Shown here: positions 48,344-58,351 of the stretch, piece after piece | How positions within the stretch are numbered: the stretch's first letter is position 1 | Layout: each line of letters opens with the position of its first letter | Made by a program: the position numbers and the translations under genes | The notes under the pieces: model-generated | What the model saw: only the letters and a program-made list of their open reading frames with translations | Database searches by the model: none | Told to the model about the DNA's origin: nothing | Assembly (NCBI RefSeq): GCF_900114165.1 | Contig: NZ_FOSB01000010.1 | Span: 62,001 to 126,000, forward strand | Length of the DNA stretch: 64,000 nucleotides | Origin: Halobacillus dabanensis | Lineage (GTDB): Bacteria > Bacillota > Bacilli > Bacillales > Halobacillaceae | Reading direction: 5' to 3'

Positions 48344-49519
48344 ATGAAAGGTTTTGAATACTTACAAAAAGAATTAGATGATATGCAACAAGAAGGGACA
48401 TTCCGTGAATTAATCCCTCTGGAATCTGCACAAGGTTCTAAAGTGAAAATAAAAGGAAAAGAAGTTATTCAACTCTCCTCCAATAACTATCTAGGTTTGA
48501 CTTCCCATCCGAGAATGAAGAAAGCTGCTGACAAAGCGAATGAAGAATATGGCGTCGGCACGGGATCTGTTCGTACCATTGCTGGGACACTGCAGATGCA
48601 CGAAGACTTTGAAGAGAAACTTGCGAAGTTCAAACATACGGAAGCAGCACTAGTTTTCCAATCTGGATTTACGACAAACCAGGGAGTGCTTTCATCCATT
48701 TTAGGAAAAGACGATGTCGTCATTTCGGATGAATTGAACCATGCTTCTATCATTGATGGTATCCGTTTAACGAAGGCGGATCGCAAAATCTACAAGCACG
48801 TAGATATGGAGTCGCTCGAGGATGCACTGAAAGAAAGTTCTGATTATCGCACGCGTCTGGTTGTCACAGATGGTGTTTTCTCTATGGATGGAAATATTGC
48901 CCCACTGCCGGAAATCGTAGAGCTGGCTGAAAAATATGATGCTCTTGTGATGGTCGATGATGCTCACGCGAGCGGGGTATTAGGTGATAACGGAAGAGGA
49001 ACTGTAAACCATTTCAATCTGGATGGTCGTGTCCATATCCAGGTCGGCACATTAAGTAAAGCAATTGGAGTGCTCGGCGGTTATGTAGCAAGCACAAAGA
49101 CACTTCGTGAATATTTAATCCATAAGGGACGTCCATTCTTGTTCAGTACATCTCACCCGCCAGCGGTAACGGCTGCGAATGATGCGGCAATTGACGTTCT
49201 TCTTGAGGAACCAGAGCTGATTGACAAGCTTTGGGACAATACTAAGTTCTTTAAAGATGGGTTGAATGAACTTGGCTTCGATACGGGGATCAGCGAAACA
49301 CCTGTCACGCCTGTAATGGTTGGAGATGATGCTCTGACACACAAATTCTCAGATGAATTGTTTGAAGAAGGAGTCTTCGCTCAAGGAATAGTCTTCCCGA
49401 CTGTTCCGCGTGGAAAAGGAAGAATCCGCACGATTGTAACTGCTGAGCACTCTAAAGAAGAGCTCCAGGAAGCGTTGAATGCATTCGAAAAAGTTGGCAA
49501 AAAACTAGATATCCTATAA
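48344..49519 (+). CDS. kbl: Glycine C-acetyltransferase (2-amino-3-ketobutyrate CoA ligase)
   Basis: A 391-residue PLP enzyme of the alpha-oxoamine synthase family, converting 2-amino-3-ketobutyrate and CoA to glycine and acetyl-CoA. The PLP lysine is in [14 protein letters not shown] near residue 240; [10 protein letters not shown] near 206 holds the cofactor Asp and His. ATG at 48344 follows AAGGAGGATG. It forms an operon with tdh and ends in a strong terminator. Confidence 0.94.
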   Translation: MKGFEYLQKELDDMQQEGTFRELIPLESAQGSKVKIKGKEVIQLSSNNYLGLTSHPRMKKAADKANEEYGVGTGSVRTIAGTLQMHEDFEEKLAKFKHTEAALVFQSGFTTNQGVLSSILGKDDVVISDELNHASIIDGIRLTKADRKIYKHVDMESLEDALKESSDYRTRLVVTDGVFSMDGNIAPLPEIVELAEKYDALVMVDDAHASGVLGDNGRGTVNHFNLDGRVHIQVGTLSKAIGVLGGYVASTKTLREYLIHKGRPFLFSTSHPPAVTAANDAAIDVLLEEPELIDKLWDNTKFFKDGLNELGFDTGISETPVTPVMVGDDALTHKFSDELFEEGVFAQGIVFPTVPRGKGRIRTIVTAEHSKEELQEALNAFEKVGKKLDIL

Positions 49520-49522
49520 GCG

Positions 49523-49562
49523 GAAAGACCACTGTGAGCATCCACAGTGGTCTTTCTGTTTA
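49523..49562 (+). terminator. Terminator after kbl
   Basis: AAAGACCACTGTG at 49524-49536, loop AGCATC, CACAGTGGTCTTT at 49543-49555, extended by a G-C pair, then CTGTTT. Confidence 0.85.
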
Positions 49563-49657
49563 ATACTTTAAATAAACACCTCCCTATAAGCCCTCTTATC
49601 TTGAAGACTTAGTTTCGAGATATATTGTGAGTGGATAGGTGTGGCGGGGAATGGCTC

Positions 49658-49881
49658 GTCCAGCTTCACCGCCCAGACAATCGCGTCATAAGCAGAACAT
49701 CAAAGGAATGAAAAAGCACAACCCGTTGATGTTCTGCTTATGCCAGTCGTGTCTACCAGGGCGATTCCGCATTTCAACACTTTCCCGCGGGAGCTTGGTG
49801 TATGCTGAGGTAAACGAACCTAGAGAGGACCGTCTTCGTCACCCCTATCCTAGAGGGATATAGCGCTATATAGCAAGGTTT
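49658..49881 (+). repeat. Intergenic repeat element, copy 2
   Basis: GTCCAGCT at 49658, a 17-bp perfect inverted repeat (49687-49703 and 49726-49742, starting CATAAGCAGAACATC), the 14-mer CAAAGGAATGAAAA at 49701-49714, TGTCTACCAG at 49750-49759 and ATAGCAAGGTTT at 49870-49881. It corresponds block by block to copy 1 at 9937-10067 on the other strand, but has about 90 extra bases between the last two blocks. Similar CCAGCT...CTTATG...ACCA elements recur in Bacillaceae intergenic DNA as far as I recall; I cannot give a family name. Confidence 0.75.
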
Positions 49882-50030
49882 CCAACACTTTCTTGGAATG
49901 GGGTGGTGGGGGAGCTGCGAGACTTCCGTGGGAGAAGGAGGTAGGCGAGATCCCGCAGGGCGTTAGCCCGAGGAAGCTCGACAGTTCCCCCACAGGAAAG
50001 CGAGTTGCTTCCCAACCACCCCTGACTCAT
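49877..50030. repeat. GC-rich structured element flanked by a 10-bp direct repeat
   Basis: The 154-base segment is bounded by TATATAGCAA at 49867-49876 and 50031-50040. Inside, GGGGTGGT (49900-49907) pairs with ACCACCCC (50015-50022), CGAG (49946-49949) with CTCG (49977-49980), and GGGC-GTTA-GCCC (49958-49969) forms the tip. Its base composition is much more GC-rich than the neighbouring AT-rich DNA. The flanks look like a target-site duplication, but the ends of the element are not proven. Confidence 0.55.
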
Positions 50031-50166
50031 TATATAGCAACGAACCCCCGATTAACTCGAATTCAAGTCTTCAACTATCCTGCCATATAGCTGAATGAAG
50101 GACAAAATTGTGGCGATTTACTTAATCAAAGAGTATGAAAATAGGGGAATTGTGGATTATACTTAA

Positions 50167-50191
50167 TTTATCATGATAAACTTGATATAAT
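50167..50191 (+). promoter_or_regulatory. miaB promoter with palindrome in the spacer
   Basis: Extended -10 TGATATAAT at 50183-50191; the -35 is weak (TTAATT at 50163-50168). The spacer is occupied by TTTATCATGATAAA (50167-50180), a perfect 14-bp palindrome that looks like an operator. Confidence 0.5.
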
Positions 50192-50228
50192 GATACAGTT
50201 AGAAGGATCGGCTTGAAAGGAGATCATT

Positions 50229-51800
50229 ATGAACGAACAACAGCGGAAAGAAATGTCCCAGATCCGTCAAGGAACACCAGAAAATAAAGATGCTGGGCAA
50301 GATAACTTAAATCGCTTAAAACAAAAAACAAGTGAAGATTTTGTAAAATATTTCGAAACAACATATCAACCACCAAATATGCGCGATGCTCAACGCCGTA
50401 AGCGTAAAGAGACAGACGTCCATTATGATTTTGAAATACCTGAAGATATGGATCAAGCAGGAAAAGGAAAAAAATATATGATCCGTACATACGGGTGTCA
50501 GATGAATGAACATGATACGGAAGTCATGGCTGGAATTTTTGAAGAGATGGGCTATGAATCGACCACAAATACAAAAGAAGCGGATATCATTCTTTTAAAT
50601 ACTTGTGCCATCCGTGAAAATGCGGAGAACAAAGTGTTTGGCGAAATTGGTCATTTAAAACCTTTGAAGATGGAAAACCCTAATTTGATCATCGGTATTT
50701 GTGGATGTATGTCTCAAGAAGAATCGGTCGTTAACCGTATTTTAAAAAAGCACCCATTCATTGATCTTATTTTTGGTACCCATAATATTCATCGGATCCC
50801 TCAACTAGTCAAAGAAGCTATGTTTGGTAAGGAAATGGTCATCGATGTTTGGTCTAAAGAAGGGGACATCATCGAAAATCTTCCCCGCTCCCGTAAGGGG
50901 AAAATTAAAGCATGGGTCAACATCATGTATGGATGTGATAAGTTCTGTACGTATTGTATTGTCCCTTATACAAGGGGGAAAGAACGTAGCAGGCTTCCTA
51001 AGGATATTATTCAAGAGGTGCGCCACTTGGCTGCTCAAGGATATAAGGAAATTACACTGCTTGGGCAAAATGTCAACGCATATGGAAAAGACCTGGATAT
51101 GGAATATGGCCTGGGTGACCTTATGGACGAGTTGCGCAGCATTGATATTCCGCGCGTCCGGTTCACTACATCCCACCCAAGGGATTTTGATGATCGATTG
51201 ATTGAAGTCCTTGCTAAAGGGGGTAATATGCTTGATCATATTCACCTTCCTGTGCAATCCGGAAACACGGATGTACTGAAGATTATGGGGCGTAAGTATT
51301 CTAGAGAAGAATACTTGGAACTTGTCCGTAAAATCCGTGCAGCGATGCCAGACGCAACACTGACAACAGATATCATTGTCGGCTTCCCTAATGAAACGGA
51401 AGAGCAGTTCCAAGACACTTTATCGTTAGTGGAAGAAGTCGGTTTTGAAGCCGCTTATACATTCATCTACTCCCCGAGAGAAAATACACCGGCAGCGAAG
51501 ATGAAGGATAATGTATCGATGGAAGAGAAGAAGGATCGTCTTCAGAGGTTGAACAAAATCGTCAATCAACAATCTGCGGATGCAATGAAAGAATATGAAG
51601 GTGAAATCGTCGATGTTCTCGTCGAGGGTGAAAGCAAGAAGCAGCCAGACGTATTGGCTGGTTATACAAAACGTAACAAACTTGTTAACTTTAGGGCTCC
51701 CGAATCCGTCATTGGGCAAATAGTGCCGGTCAAAGTGACTAAAGCAAAAACATGGTCCCTGGACGGGGAATTAGTAGAAATAAGCGCAGAGGTGAAATAA
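50229..51800 (+). CDS. miaB: tRNA-2-methylthio-N6-isopentenyladenosine synthase
   Basis: A 523-residue radical-SAM methylthiotransferase that adds the 2-methylthio group to i6A37 in tRNAs. It has a family-typical N-terminal extension, the UPF0004 domain with Cys in [21 protein letters not shown] and CGCMSQEE, the radical SAM motif CDKFCTYC near 240, and a C-terminal TRAM domain. It acts on the product of MiaA, encoded at 58.4 kb. Its stop abuts the ricA start. Confidence 0.96.
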   Translation: MNEQQRKEMSQIRQGTPENKDAGQDNLNRLKQKTSEDFVKYFETTYQPPNMRDAQRRKRKETDVHYDFEIPEDMDQAGKGKKYMIRTYGCQMNEHDTEVMAGIFEEMGYESTTNTKEADIILLNTCAIRENAENKVFGEIGHLKPLKMENPNLIIGICGCMSQEESVVNRILKKHPFIDLIFGTHNIHRIPQLVKEAMFGKEMVIDVWSKEGDIIENLPRSRKGKIKAWVNIMYGCDKFCTYCIVPYTRGKERSRLPKDIIQEVRHLAAQGYKEITLLGQNVNAYGKDLDMEYGLGDLMDELRSIDIPRVRFTTSHPRDFDDRLIEVLAKGGNMLDHIHLPVQSGNTDVLKIMGRKYSREEYLELVRKIRAAMPDATLTTDIIVGFPNETEEQFQDTLSLVEEVGFEAAYTFIYSPRENTPAAKMKDNVSMEEKKDRLQRLNKIVNQQSADAMKEYEGEIVDVLVEGESKKQPDVLAGYTKRNKLVNFRAPESVIGQIVPVKVTKAKTWSLDGELVEISAEVK

Positions 51801-52226
51801 ATGGCACAATACACAAGAGAAGAAGTTGTTAAGGAAGCGAAAAAATTAGCAAAAATGATGGCTGATATCGAAGAAATAGACCGTTTCAAACAATTAGAAG
51901 CAAAGTTGAATGATAATCAGAAAGTTCAATCACATATTAAAAAGATAAAAGCTTTGCAAAAACAGGCTGTCAACTTCCAGGCGTATGGCAAGACGGAAGC
52001 TTTACAAAAAATTGAAAAAGAGATTGACCGTTTACAAGATGAACTGGATGAAATTCCAGTTGTGGCAGAATTCAAGGATTCTCAAACCATTATTAATGAT
52101 ATTTTACAGATGGTGTCTAACACTATTTCCCGTGAAGTTACGAATGAAGTCATTCGTTCTACAGGCGGCGATGTATTGCAAGGTGAAACAGGTTCAAATA
52201 AACAAAGTCATGGCTGCAGCCATTGA
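51801..52226 (+). CDS. ricA: YlbF/YmcA family regulator RicA
   Basis: A 141-residue helical protein of the YlbF/YmcA family. With YlbF and YaaT it forms the Ric complex that directs mRNA maturation by RNase Y and influences sporulation, competence and biofilm formation in B. subtilis. A Gln/Lys/Glu-rich helix spans about 25-85. It starts directly after miaB (TAAATG) using GAGGTG inside miaB. The C-terminus ends SHGCSH, with residues that could bind an Fe-S cluster. Confidence 0.9.
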   Translation: MAQYTREEVVKEAKKLAKMMADIEEIDRFKQLEAKLNDNQKVQSHIKKIKALQKQAVNFQAYGKTEALQKIEKEIDRLQDELDEIPVVAEFKDSQTIINDILQMVSNTISREVTNEVIRSTGGDVLQGETGSNKQSHGCSH

Positions 52227-52236
52227 TGCATACACT

Positions 52237-52274
52237 TCCGTCAGAGGGTTTTCCCCCCTCTGGCGGATTTTTTT
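52237..52274 (+). terminator. Terminator after ricA
   Basis: TCCGTCAGAGGG at 52237-52248 pairs with CCCTCTGGCGGA at 52256-52267 (one G-U), then TTTTTTT. Confidence 0.9.
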
Positions 52275-52295
52275 GTACAATTTTATAGCCTATTG

Positions 52296-52303
52296 CATAG
52301 AAT
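52296..52303 (+). promoter_or_regulatory. Possible sigma-E -10 element upstream of cotE
   Basis: CATAGAAT matches the sigma-E -10 (CATACAAT) at seven of eight positions. The -35 region is poor. B. subtilis cotE has a sigma-E promoter P1 in this place. Confidence 0.3.
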
Positions 52304-52339
52304 GAATTAAACACGTCCTTAGGCCATTATCACGGTAGT

Positions 52340-52368
52340 CACCATTCGCCCAACCCCTGCATAGGATG
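52340..52368 (+). promoter_or_regulatory. Candidate sigma-K promoter of cotE
   Basis: CACC at 52340-52343, a 16-base spacer and CATAGGATG at 52360-52368, close to sigma-K consensus (last base off), 30 bases before the ATG. Confidence 0.5.
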
Positions 52369-52397
52369 GGTGGTAGAATAAGGAGGAATGAAACCCT

Positions 52398-52970
52398 ATG
52401 TCTTTTTTTGAACGAGATTACAGAGAAATCATCACAAAAGCTGTAATCGGAAAAGGTAAAAAGTTCACAGAATCCACACACACCATCAGCCCTTCGCACC
52501 GTCCGACAAGTATCTTAGGTTGTTGGGTCATCAATCACATCTACAACGCTAAGAAGAAAGGGGATCACGTCGAGGTATCTGGAAGTTACGACATCAACGT
52601 CTGGTATTCGTATAATGACAACACCAAGACAGAAGTAGTTACAGAACGAGTAAGCTACTGTGATCACGTGAAATTAGCTGTTAAAGATGACAATTGTGTA
52701 CATGATGACTTCGAGGTTATTGCCAAAGTCGTACAGCAACCAAACTGCTTAGAAGCGAATATTTCTGGAAATGGTCAGAAAATCGTAGTAGAAGTAGAAA
52801 GAGAATTTATCGTGGATGTCATTGGAGAGACCAAACTTTGCGTGAAGGTCGACCCGCACGGTTGTGATAATAAAGATGATTATGACTATGACTTATCATC
52901 AGACGATTTCTCAGCGATTGAAACGGACTTCCTCCCATCATCATCAAGCAGCCATGATAAGAAAGATTAA
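52398..52970 (+). CDS. cotE: Outer spore coat morphogenetic protein CotE
   Basis: A 190-residue protein that builds the outer coat of the spore. The core [21 protein letters not shown] and ILGCWVINH near residues 36-44 are the family's assembly region. The C-terminus is a long acidic Asp/Ser tail (about 155-190), which in B. subtilis interacts with other coat proteins. It lies between the ricA terminator and mutS, as in Bacillus. Confidence 0.95.
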   Translation: MSFFERDYREIITKAVIGKGKKFTESTHTISPSHRPTSILGCWVINHIYNAKKKGDHVEVSGSYDINVWYSYNDNTKTEVVTERVSYCDHVKLAVKDDNCVHDDFEVIAKVVQQPNCLEANISGNGQKIVVEVEREFIVDVIGETKLCVKVDPHGCDNKDDYDYDLSSDDFSAIETDFLPSSSSSHDKKD

Positions 52971-52978
52971 TTCATCCT

Positions 52979-53041
52979 TCCTTGCTGTTTCAGCGAGGAT
53001 TTCTTTTTTGTCCAGGTGCATGGCCGGAATGCATCTGGACT
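52979..53041 (+). terminator. Two tandem hairpins after cotE
   Basis: TCCTTGCT-GTTTC-AGCGAGGA at 52979-52999, followed by TTTCTTTTTT; then GTCCAGGTGCAT/ATGCATCTGGAC at 53010-53040 with one G-U pair. The first is a proper terminator; the second has only a short tail. Confidence 0.7.
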
Positions 53042-53091
53042 GTTTCAATAGCCCCACCAATTCTCTTCTGTATTAGAAGGTTTGCCCTGTA

Positions 53092-53100
53092 TGCTATAAT
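53092..53100 (+). promoter_or_regulatory. Extended -10 promoter of mutS
   Basis: TGCTATAAT is a perfect TGN-TATAAT, 40 bases before the ATG. The -35 is weak. Confidence 0.55.
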
Positions 53101-53139
53101 GAGGGAAGAATCTTATGTACGTTTTGGAGGATTGTTCTA

Positions 53140-55716
53140 ATGGCACAATACACACCCATGATGCAGCAATATTTAAAAATAAAAGCAGATCAAAAAGACG
53201 CCTTCCTATTTTTTCGGTTAGGCGATTTTTATGAATTGTTCTTTGACGATGCATTAAAAGCATCCCAAGAACTTGAAATCACATTAACAAGTAGGGATGG
53301 GGGTGGAAGTGAGCGAATCCCGATGTGCGGGGTTCCGTACCACTCAGCTGAAAATTACATAAAGCAGTTGATTGAAAAAGGGTACAAAGTGGCTATTTGT
53401 GAGCAAGTAGAGGATCCAAAAGCAACCAAAGGCGTTGTGAAACGAGAAGTTGTGCAGTTGATTACCCCTGGGACCGTGATGGAAGGAAGCATGTTAGATG
53501 AAAAGGAAAATAATTACCTTGCTTCATTGAGCGCTTTTGATGATGGTTCTTATACAGTTAGCTACAATGATCTGACGACTGGGGAGAATAGTGTTGCACT
53601 TATTTCTGGTGGCTTTGATGCAGCAATGAGCGAATTATACAGTCGTCCGGTTAAAGAAGTAGTTGTCGCATCTGACTTTAATGAAGAGCATAAACAGATG
53701 CTCAGTGAACGATTGGGATACACGGTTTCTCATCAAGATGAAACAGAAATAGTTCCTGAGTTTCATAAACTAGTAGAAGATGTCCACCAGGATAAATTGT
53801 TAACTGGGTTCGGTCGGCTGTTAAATTATATTCAGCATACCCAGAAACGATCGCTCGATCACCTTCAGCCTGTGAAAATAATTGAGCTAAAGCAATTCAT
53901 GACTCTTGATATGTATTCAAAACGAAACCTTGAATTACTCGAGACCCTTCGTAAAAAGGGGAAGTCTGGAAGTTTACTCTCGGTGGTCGACAAAACAACT
54001 ACCTCCATGGGAGCACGAATGCTGAAGAAATGGATGGAACGACCGTTACTATCAGCAGATGCTATATCTACAAGGCATGAACAAGTGGAAGGTTTCCTCG
54101 ATCAATTTTTTGAGAGAGAAACGTTAAGAGATGAATTATCCAATGTCTATGACCTGGAGCGTCTTGCGGGCAGGGTTGCGTTTGGAAATGTTAATGCAAG
54201 AGACTTGATCCAGCTAAGAAATTCGTTAGGCAGAGTTCCGAATATTTTAGCAACGCTTGCACAGTTTACTCATCCTAAGATAGAAAAACTTTACGAAAAA
54301 ATCGATCCCCTCAGTGATTTAAAGACCCTTTTAGATGAGAGTATCGCTGATGATCCTCCGATCACGGTAAAAGAAGGTGGATTGATTCAAGACGGGTTTA
54401 ATGGAAAATTGGATGATTATCGCTATGCTTCCAAGAACGGAAAGCAATGGATTGCGGAATTAGAGCAAAAAGAACGGACGCAGACCGGGATCAAGTCATT
54501 AAAAATCGGCTATAATCGTGTATTTGGATACTATATTGAAGTGACAAAAGCGAATTTGCGTCATTTGCCTGAAGGCCGGTATGAAAGAAAACAAACACTT
54601 ACGAATGCGGAACGTTTTATTACACCGGAATTGAAAGAAAAAGAAACCATGATTTTAGAAGCTCAAGAGAAGAGCATAGAGTTAGAGTATGAGTTGTTTT
54701 TGGAAGTAAGAGAGAAAGTAAAAACGTATGTTAAACGCCTCCAGCATTTAGCAGAGCAAATTAGTCAAATTGATGTATTACAAGGTTTCGCTCAAGTTGC
54801 TGAAGCATATCAATATGTACGTCCTGAATATACTGATGAGCGAATTGTGAATATTAAACAGGGGCGGCATCCCGTAGTTGAAAAGGTGATGAAAGAAGGC
54901 ACATTCGTCCCTAATGACATCTATATGGATGAAAGTACGGATGTTTTACTTATCACAGGTCCGAATATGTCCGGTAAAAGTACGTACATGCGTCAACTTG
55001 CTCTCACGGCTATCCTTGGCCAGATGGGTTGTTTTGTTCCATGTGAGTCTGCTAGCTTACCGATATTCGATCAAATATTCACAAGAATCGGCGCTGCAGA
55101 TGACCTTGTGTCCGGACATAGTACATTCATGGTTGAAATGTTAGAAGCCAATCACGCTTTGAGTCATGCGACAGAGAACAGTATGATCCTTCTTGATGAA
55201 ATCGGAAGAGGGACAAGTACTTATGATGGAATGGCGCTGGCGCAGGCCATCGTAGAGTTCATCCATGAAGAAATCAAAGCAAAAACGTTATTTTCTACAC
55301 ACTACCATGAACTGACGACTTTAGATGAACAATTGAATCATCTGAAAAACGTCCATGTCCGTGCAGAAGAGTATGAAGGGAATGTAGTATTTCTTCACCA
55401 AATAAAAGAAGGACCTGCAGATGAGAGTTACGGTATTCATGTGGCTAAACTAGCTCATCTTCCTGATGTACTAATTGATCGGGCCAGTGAACTTTTAGAT
55501 CAACTTGAAAATGCACAGCCTGACAAAAAAGTAAAAGAATTGGAAGAATCAGAGCAACAGCTGAGTCTGTTCGTCGAAGAAGCTAAGCCGAAGCCAGTGA
55601 ACGAGAAAAGATCTTCGGAGATAGAAAAACGTCTGCATTCCCTGGATCTCATGGAAATGACCCCGATGGATGCCATGAACGAACTATATCAATTACAGAA
55701 ACGTCTTAAATCATAA
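53140..55716 (+). CDS. mutS: DNA mismatch repair protein MutS
   Basis: An 858-residue mismatch-recognition ATPase. The mismatch-reading FxE motif is F30-Y31-E32; Walker [10 protein letters not shown] is near 607-615, and the [15 protein letters not shown] Walker B block near 686. QLSLF at 807-811 is a beta-clamp binding motif like the last five residues of PolC. ATG at 53140 follows TTGGAGG. It forms an operon with mutL. Confidence 0.97.
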   Translation: MAQYTPMMQQYLKIKADQKDAFLFFRLGDFYELFFDDALKASQELEITLTSRDGGGSERIPMCGVPYHSAENYIKQLIEKGYKVAICEQVEDPKATKGVVKREVVQLITPGTVMEGSMLDEKENNYLASLSAFDDGSYTVSYNDLTTGENSVALISGGFDAAMSELYSRPVKEVVVASDFNEEHKQMLSERLGYTVSHQDETEIVPEFHKLVEDVHQDKLLTGFGRLLNYIQHTQKRSLDHLQPVKIIELKQFMTLDMYSKRNLELLETLRKKGKSGSLLSVVDKTTTSMGARMLKKWMERPLLSADAISTRHEQVEGFLDQFFERETLRDELSNVYDLERLAGRVAFGNVNARDLIQLRNSLGRVPNILATLAQFTHPKIEKLYEKIDPLSDLKTLLDESIADDPPITVKEGGLIQDGFNGKLDDYRYASKNGKQWIAELEQKERTQTGIKSLKIGYNRVFGYYIEVTKANLRHLPEGRYERKQTLTNAERFITPELKEKETMILEAQEKSIELEYELFLEVREKVKTYVKRLQHLAEQISQIDVLQGFAQVAEAYQYVRPEYTDERIVNIKQGRHPVVEKVMKEGTFVPNDIYMDESTDVLLITGPNMSGKSTYMRQLALTAILGQMGCFVPCESASLPIFDQIFTRIGAADDLVSGHSTFMVEMLEANHALSHATENSMILLDEIGRGTSTYDGMALAQAIVEFIHEEIKAKTLFSTHYHELTTLDEQLNHLKNVHVRAEEYEGNVVFLHQIKEGPADESYGIHVAKLAHLPDVLIDRASELLDQLENAQPDKKVKELEESEQQLSLFVEEAKPKPVNEKRSSEIEKRLHSLDLMEMTPMDAMNELYQLQKRLKS

Positions 55717-55729
55717 AGGAGGTACAGAG

Positions 55730-57592
55730 ATGGCGCGTATCCGACTGATGCCAGACCATTTAGCGAACAAAATAGCTGCCGGGGAAGTTGTCGAACGCCC
55801 TGCCTCTGTCGTCAAAGAACTTGTGGAAAACAGTATCGATGCCGGTGCGAACTGGGTTAAAATCGACCTAATGGAAGCGGGCTTGCAGCGTATCCGCATT
55901 ATTGATGATGGTGCCGGGATGGATGAGGAAGACTGCGAAAGAGCATTTCACCGTCATGCAACGAGTAAAATTATTGATGAAAATGATCTCTTTCATGTCC
56001 GGACTCTAGGTTTCCGGGGAGAAGCTCTTGCAAGTATAGCAGCTGTAAGTCGTCTGAGCGTACAAACATCGACAGGGGAAGAAGCCGGAACAAAGTTGGA
56101 ATTTGAAGGTGGACACCTGCTTAATCAAGGAAAAAGTGATGCAAGGAAGGGGACAGACATAACAGTTGAGGAACTGTTTTTCAATACTCCTGCCAGGTTA
56201 AAATATATGAAAACCATTCATACAGAGCTTGGACACATTACAGATGTATTGAACCGGATGGCGTTGGCTCATCCTGAAGTCCAATTTTTATGTACCCATA
56301 ATGAAAAGCAGATATTTAAAACGAACGGCAGGGGCGATCTGCTCCAAGTAATAGCCAGCATCTACGGAAGAAACGTTGCTATGAAGATGGTTCCAGTTGA
56401 AGTGGAAACGGCAGATTTTACAATCACTGGATTTATCGCAAAACCTGAAGTTTACCGATCTACACGACAATACATGTCAACCATCATCAATGGATGTTTC
56501 ATACGGAGCATACCCTTGAATAAAGCGATCTTACAGGGGTATCATACGTTATTGCCCATTGGGAAAAGCCCGATCGTGGTATTGAATATTGAAATGGATC
56601 CTATTCTTGTTGATGTGAATGTTCACCCAGCAAAAATGGAGGTCCGATTCAGTAAAGAGAAAGAATTATATGATTTAATAGAAGAGACGGTAAGAGAAGT
56701 GTTCCGTAAGCAAACATTGATCCCTGATGTACAGGAACCCAAAGCAAAGCCGCAACAGGAAAAGACAACTCAGGAATCATTTGATCTTTATGAAACTAGA
56801 AGAGAAGATGCTCACAGACAGAGAGAATCGACTGTCGATCATCTAGTCACATACGAAAAAGAGCCTTCCACCCAAACGTATACTCAACAACAAGATGAAT
56901 TGTTGAAAGAAATGGTTCCTACTTTTGATTCCGATAACAATCCAGACGGACCAAGTATTCTAGAAAGAGACACCCCGGAGAAAAAAGAGAACAAAGAAGA
57001 AGTGGATAAAAGAGTGCCGACCATGTATCCAATTGGTCAACTTCATGGCACGTATATCCTTGCACAAAATGAAGAAGGCATGTATATAGTCGATCAACAC
57101 GCAGCCCAGGAGCGGATCAAGTATGAGTTTTTCCGTGATAAATTTGCAGAAGTGGAACATGAAGTCCAGGAGTTACTTGTGCCTATGACCTTTGATTTTT
57201 CTAAAAAGGAAGCGCTCCGTATAGAAGAATACAAAGAAGAACTTGAAAAGGTTGGTCTGTTTTTTGAACCTTTCGGTGATACCACCTACATTATCCGTAG
57301 TCACCCCCAATGGTTCCCGAAAGGGTTTGAACAAGAAATCATGGATGAAATGATTCAGCAGTTGATTAATGAGGATAGAATTGACATATTGAAACTGAGG
57401 GAAGAAGCGGCAATTTTAATGTCTTGCAAACGTTCGATAAAGGCTAACCACTACTTGAATCAGGCAGACATGTTCCAACTTTTAGAGGATTTGCGAAAGT
57501 CGACGGATCCGTTTACATGTCCGCATGGTCGACCGATTATTGTTTTTTTCTCCGAATATGAAATGGAAAAGATGTTCAAGCGTGTTATGTAA
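55730..57592 (+). CDS. mutL: DNA mismatch repair protein MutL
   Basis: A 620-residue partner of MutS. The N-terminal GHKL ATPase has [22 protein letters not shown] and GFRGEALAS. The C-terminal domain contains [12 protein letters not shown] (the DQHAx2Ex4E endonuclease motif), [12 protein letters not shown] and CPHGRP, so this MutL is a predicted manganese-dependent nicking enzyme, as in organisms without MutH. AAAGGAGG precedes the ATG. Confidence 0.96.
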   Translation: MARIRLMPDHLANKIAAGEVVERPASVVKELVENSIDAGANWVKIDLMEAGLQRIRIIDDGAGMDEEDCERAFHRHATSKIIDENDLFHVRTLGFRGEALASIAAVSRLSVQTSTGEEAGTKLEFEGGHLLNQGKSDARKGTDITVEELFFNTPARLKYMKTIHTELGHITDVLNRMALAHPEVQFLCTHNEKQIFKTNGRGDLLQVIASIYGRNVAMKMVPVEVETADFTITGFIAKPEVYRSTRQYMSTIINGCFIRSIPLNKAILQGYHTLLPIGKSPIVVLNIEMDPILVDVNVHPAKMEVRFSKEKELYDLIEETVREVFRKQTLIPDVQEPKAKPQQEKTTQESFDLYETRREDAHRQRESTVDHLVTYEKEPSTQTYTQQQDELLKEMVPTFDSDNNPDGPSILERDTPEKKENKEEVDKRVPTMYPIGQLHGTYILAQNEEGMYIVDQHAAQERIKYEFFRDKFAEVEHEVQELLVPMTFDFSKKEALRIEEYKEELEKVGLFFEPFGDTTYIIRSHPQWFPKGFEQEIMDEMIQQLINEDRIDILKLREEAAILMSCKRSIKANHYLNQADMFQLLEDLRKSTDPFTCPHGRPIIVFFSEYEMEKMFKRVM

Positions 57593-57698
57593 CTCTGAAG
57601 GAAAATCGAAACATAAGTGGAAAAGAGTGCAAATGTCCTGAGGAGTTTATGGAAACGCAGGAGTTGTAACCGATAATAAAAATTAAATAACTTTCCCC

Positions 57699-57741
57699 AA
57701 AAAAAGTGAGGCCTCGAATCATATGAGGCCTCACTTTTTTT
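57699..57741. terminator. Bidirectional terminator between mutL and the XRE gene
   Basis: AAAAAAAGTGAGGCCTC at 57699-57715 and its perfect complement at 57725-57741. The 17-bp stem ends in A7 and T7, so it works for both mutL (+) and the convergent regulator gene (-). Confidence 0.92.
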
Positions 57742-57806
57742 ATATAAGTTTACGTAATCATTTTATTATCAACTGGTATGATAGCATATTTTGTAATAGG
57801 GGAGGG

Positions 57807-58166
57807 CTAGGAGATATTTTTTTGTTGCAATAAAAAACGGAAATAATTATCAATTTGTTTAATATCTTCCGGTTGGATACCGAACCATGCTTTTTTATCA
57901 AAAAACACTGGTTTATTGTAACCCTTTGTTTCTAGGAGCTGCTTAATTTCACGCATTTCATCTTCCAGTTCATCACTTAATCCCAGGAGATAATCTGCGG
58001 TGGTATGAAGGGCATTGGCGATTTTAGTTAAATCCTCAAGATCTGGAGAAGTATAATTTCGCTCCCAATTCGATACGACTTGTGGGGACACACCGACTTT
58101 TTCAGCTAACATCGACTGTGTTAAACGTCTCTCTTTTCTAAGTGAACGAATTCTTTCATGAACCAC
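57807..58166 (-). CDS. XRE-family transcriptional regulator
   Basis: A 119-residue protein with an N-terminal Cro/CI helix-turn-helix (RIRSLRKERRLTQSMLAEKVGV then VVSNWERNYTSPD, residues 5-43) and the usual ADYLLGLSDE end of the HTH domain near residue 63. The C-terminal half (LETKGYNKPVFFDKKAWFG...) is a separate small domain not recognised. The GTG start at 58166 is seven bases after GGAGGCG on the minus strand. It is divergent from miaA, and the shared region holds four spaced dyads, implying autorepression and possibly control of miaA-hfq. Target genes are unknown. Confidence 0.88.
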   Translation of the reverse strand: MVHERIRSLRKERRLTQSMLAEKVGVSPQVVSNWERNYTSPDLEDLTKIANALHTTADYLLGLSDELEDEMREIKQLLETKGYNKPVFFDKKAWFGIQPEDIKQIDNYFRFLLQQKNIS

Positions 58167-58188
58167 TTTAAGACGCCTCCTTTTCTAT

Positions 58189-58197
58189 ACTATAACA
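58189..58197 (-). promoter_or_regulatory. Extended -10 promoter of the XRE gene
   Basis: On the minus strand TGTTATAGT fits TGN-TATAAT with one mismatch, 22 bases before the GTG start. The dyads begin three bases upstream. Confidence 0.5.
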
Positions 58198-58200
58198 CAT

Positions 58201-58285
58201 ACTAACGACTTACGATAGTAAGACTAACGAATATTTTGAATTTTACTAACGGAATTCGTTAGTTACGGTAACGGATTGCGTTAGT
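58201..58285. promoter_or_regulatory. Array of four operator-like dyads, 22-bp spacing
   Basis: ACTAACG-N5-CGTTAGT sites at 58201-58219 (right half one mismatch), 58223-58241 (right half poor), 58245-58263 (perfect) and 58267-58285 (left half two mismatches). Starts are exactly 22 bp apart, two helical turns, so bound dimers would lie on one face of the DNA. The array fills the space between the XRE promoter and that of miaA. Confidence 0.75.
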
Positions 58286-58299
58286 TTGTGGCCTGAGGT

Positions 58300-58326
58300 A
58301 TGATTGTAGAGCCAATCATGTATAAT
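58300..58326 (+). promoter_or_regulatory. miaA promoter with inverted repeat
   Basis: TATAAT at 58321-58326. An inverted repeat ATGATTG (58300-58306)/CAATCAT (58313-58319) covers the -35 and spacer. No clear -35 hexamer is seen. Confidence 0.5.
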
Positions 58327-58351
58327 AAGGAAATGTGAAGGAGGTGGATTT

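Larger units (their letters stand above)
49520..50228. other. Gene-free region between kbl and miaB, mosaic of repeats
   Basis: About 700 bases with no supported gene. It contains the kbl terminator, repeat element copy 2 (49658-49881), a GC-rich structured element (49877-50030) and the miaB promoter. Two short open frames here only read through the repeats. A 14-bp palindrome ATATAGCGCTATAT lies at 49858-49871. Confidence 0.7.

Noticed and set aside
49639-49863. 74-codon plus-strand open frame in the repeat region
   Set aside because: It is translated repeat element with an inverted repeat; no ribosome binding site and low-complexity composition.
49893-50090. 65-codon open frame in the GC-rich element
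   Set aside because: The frame only follows the structured repeat; the hairpin pairing explains the sequence better.
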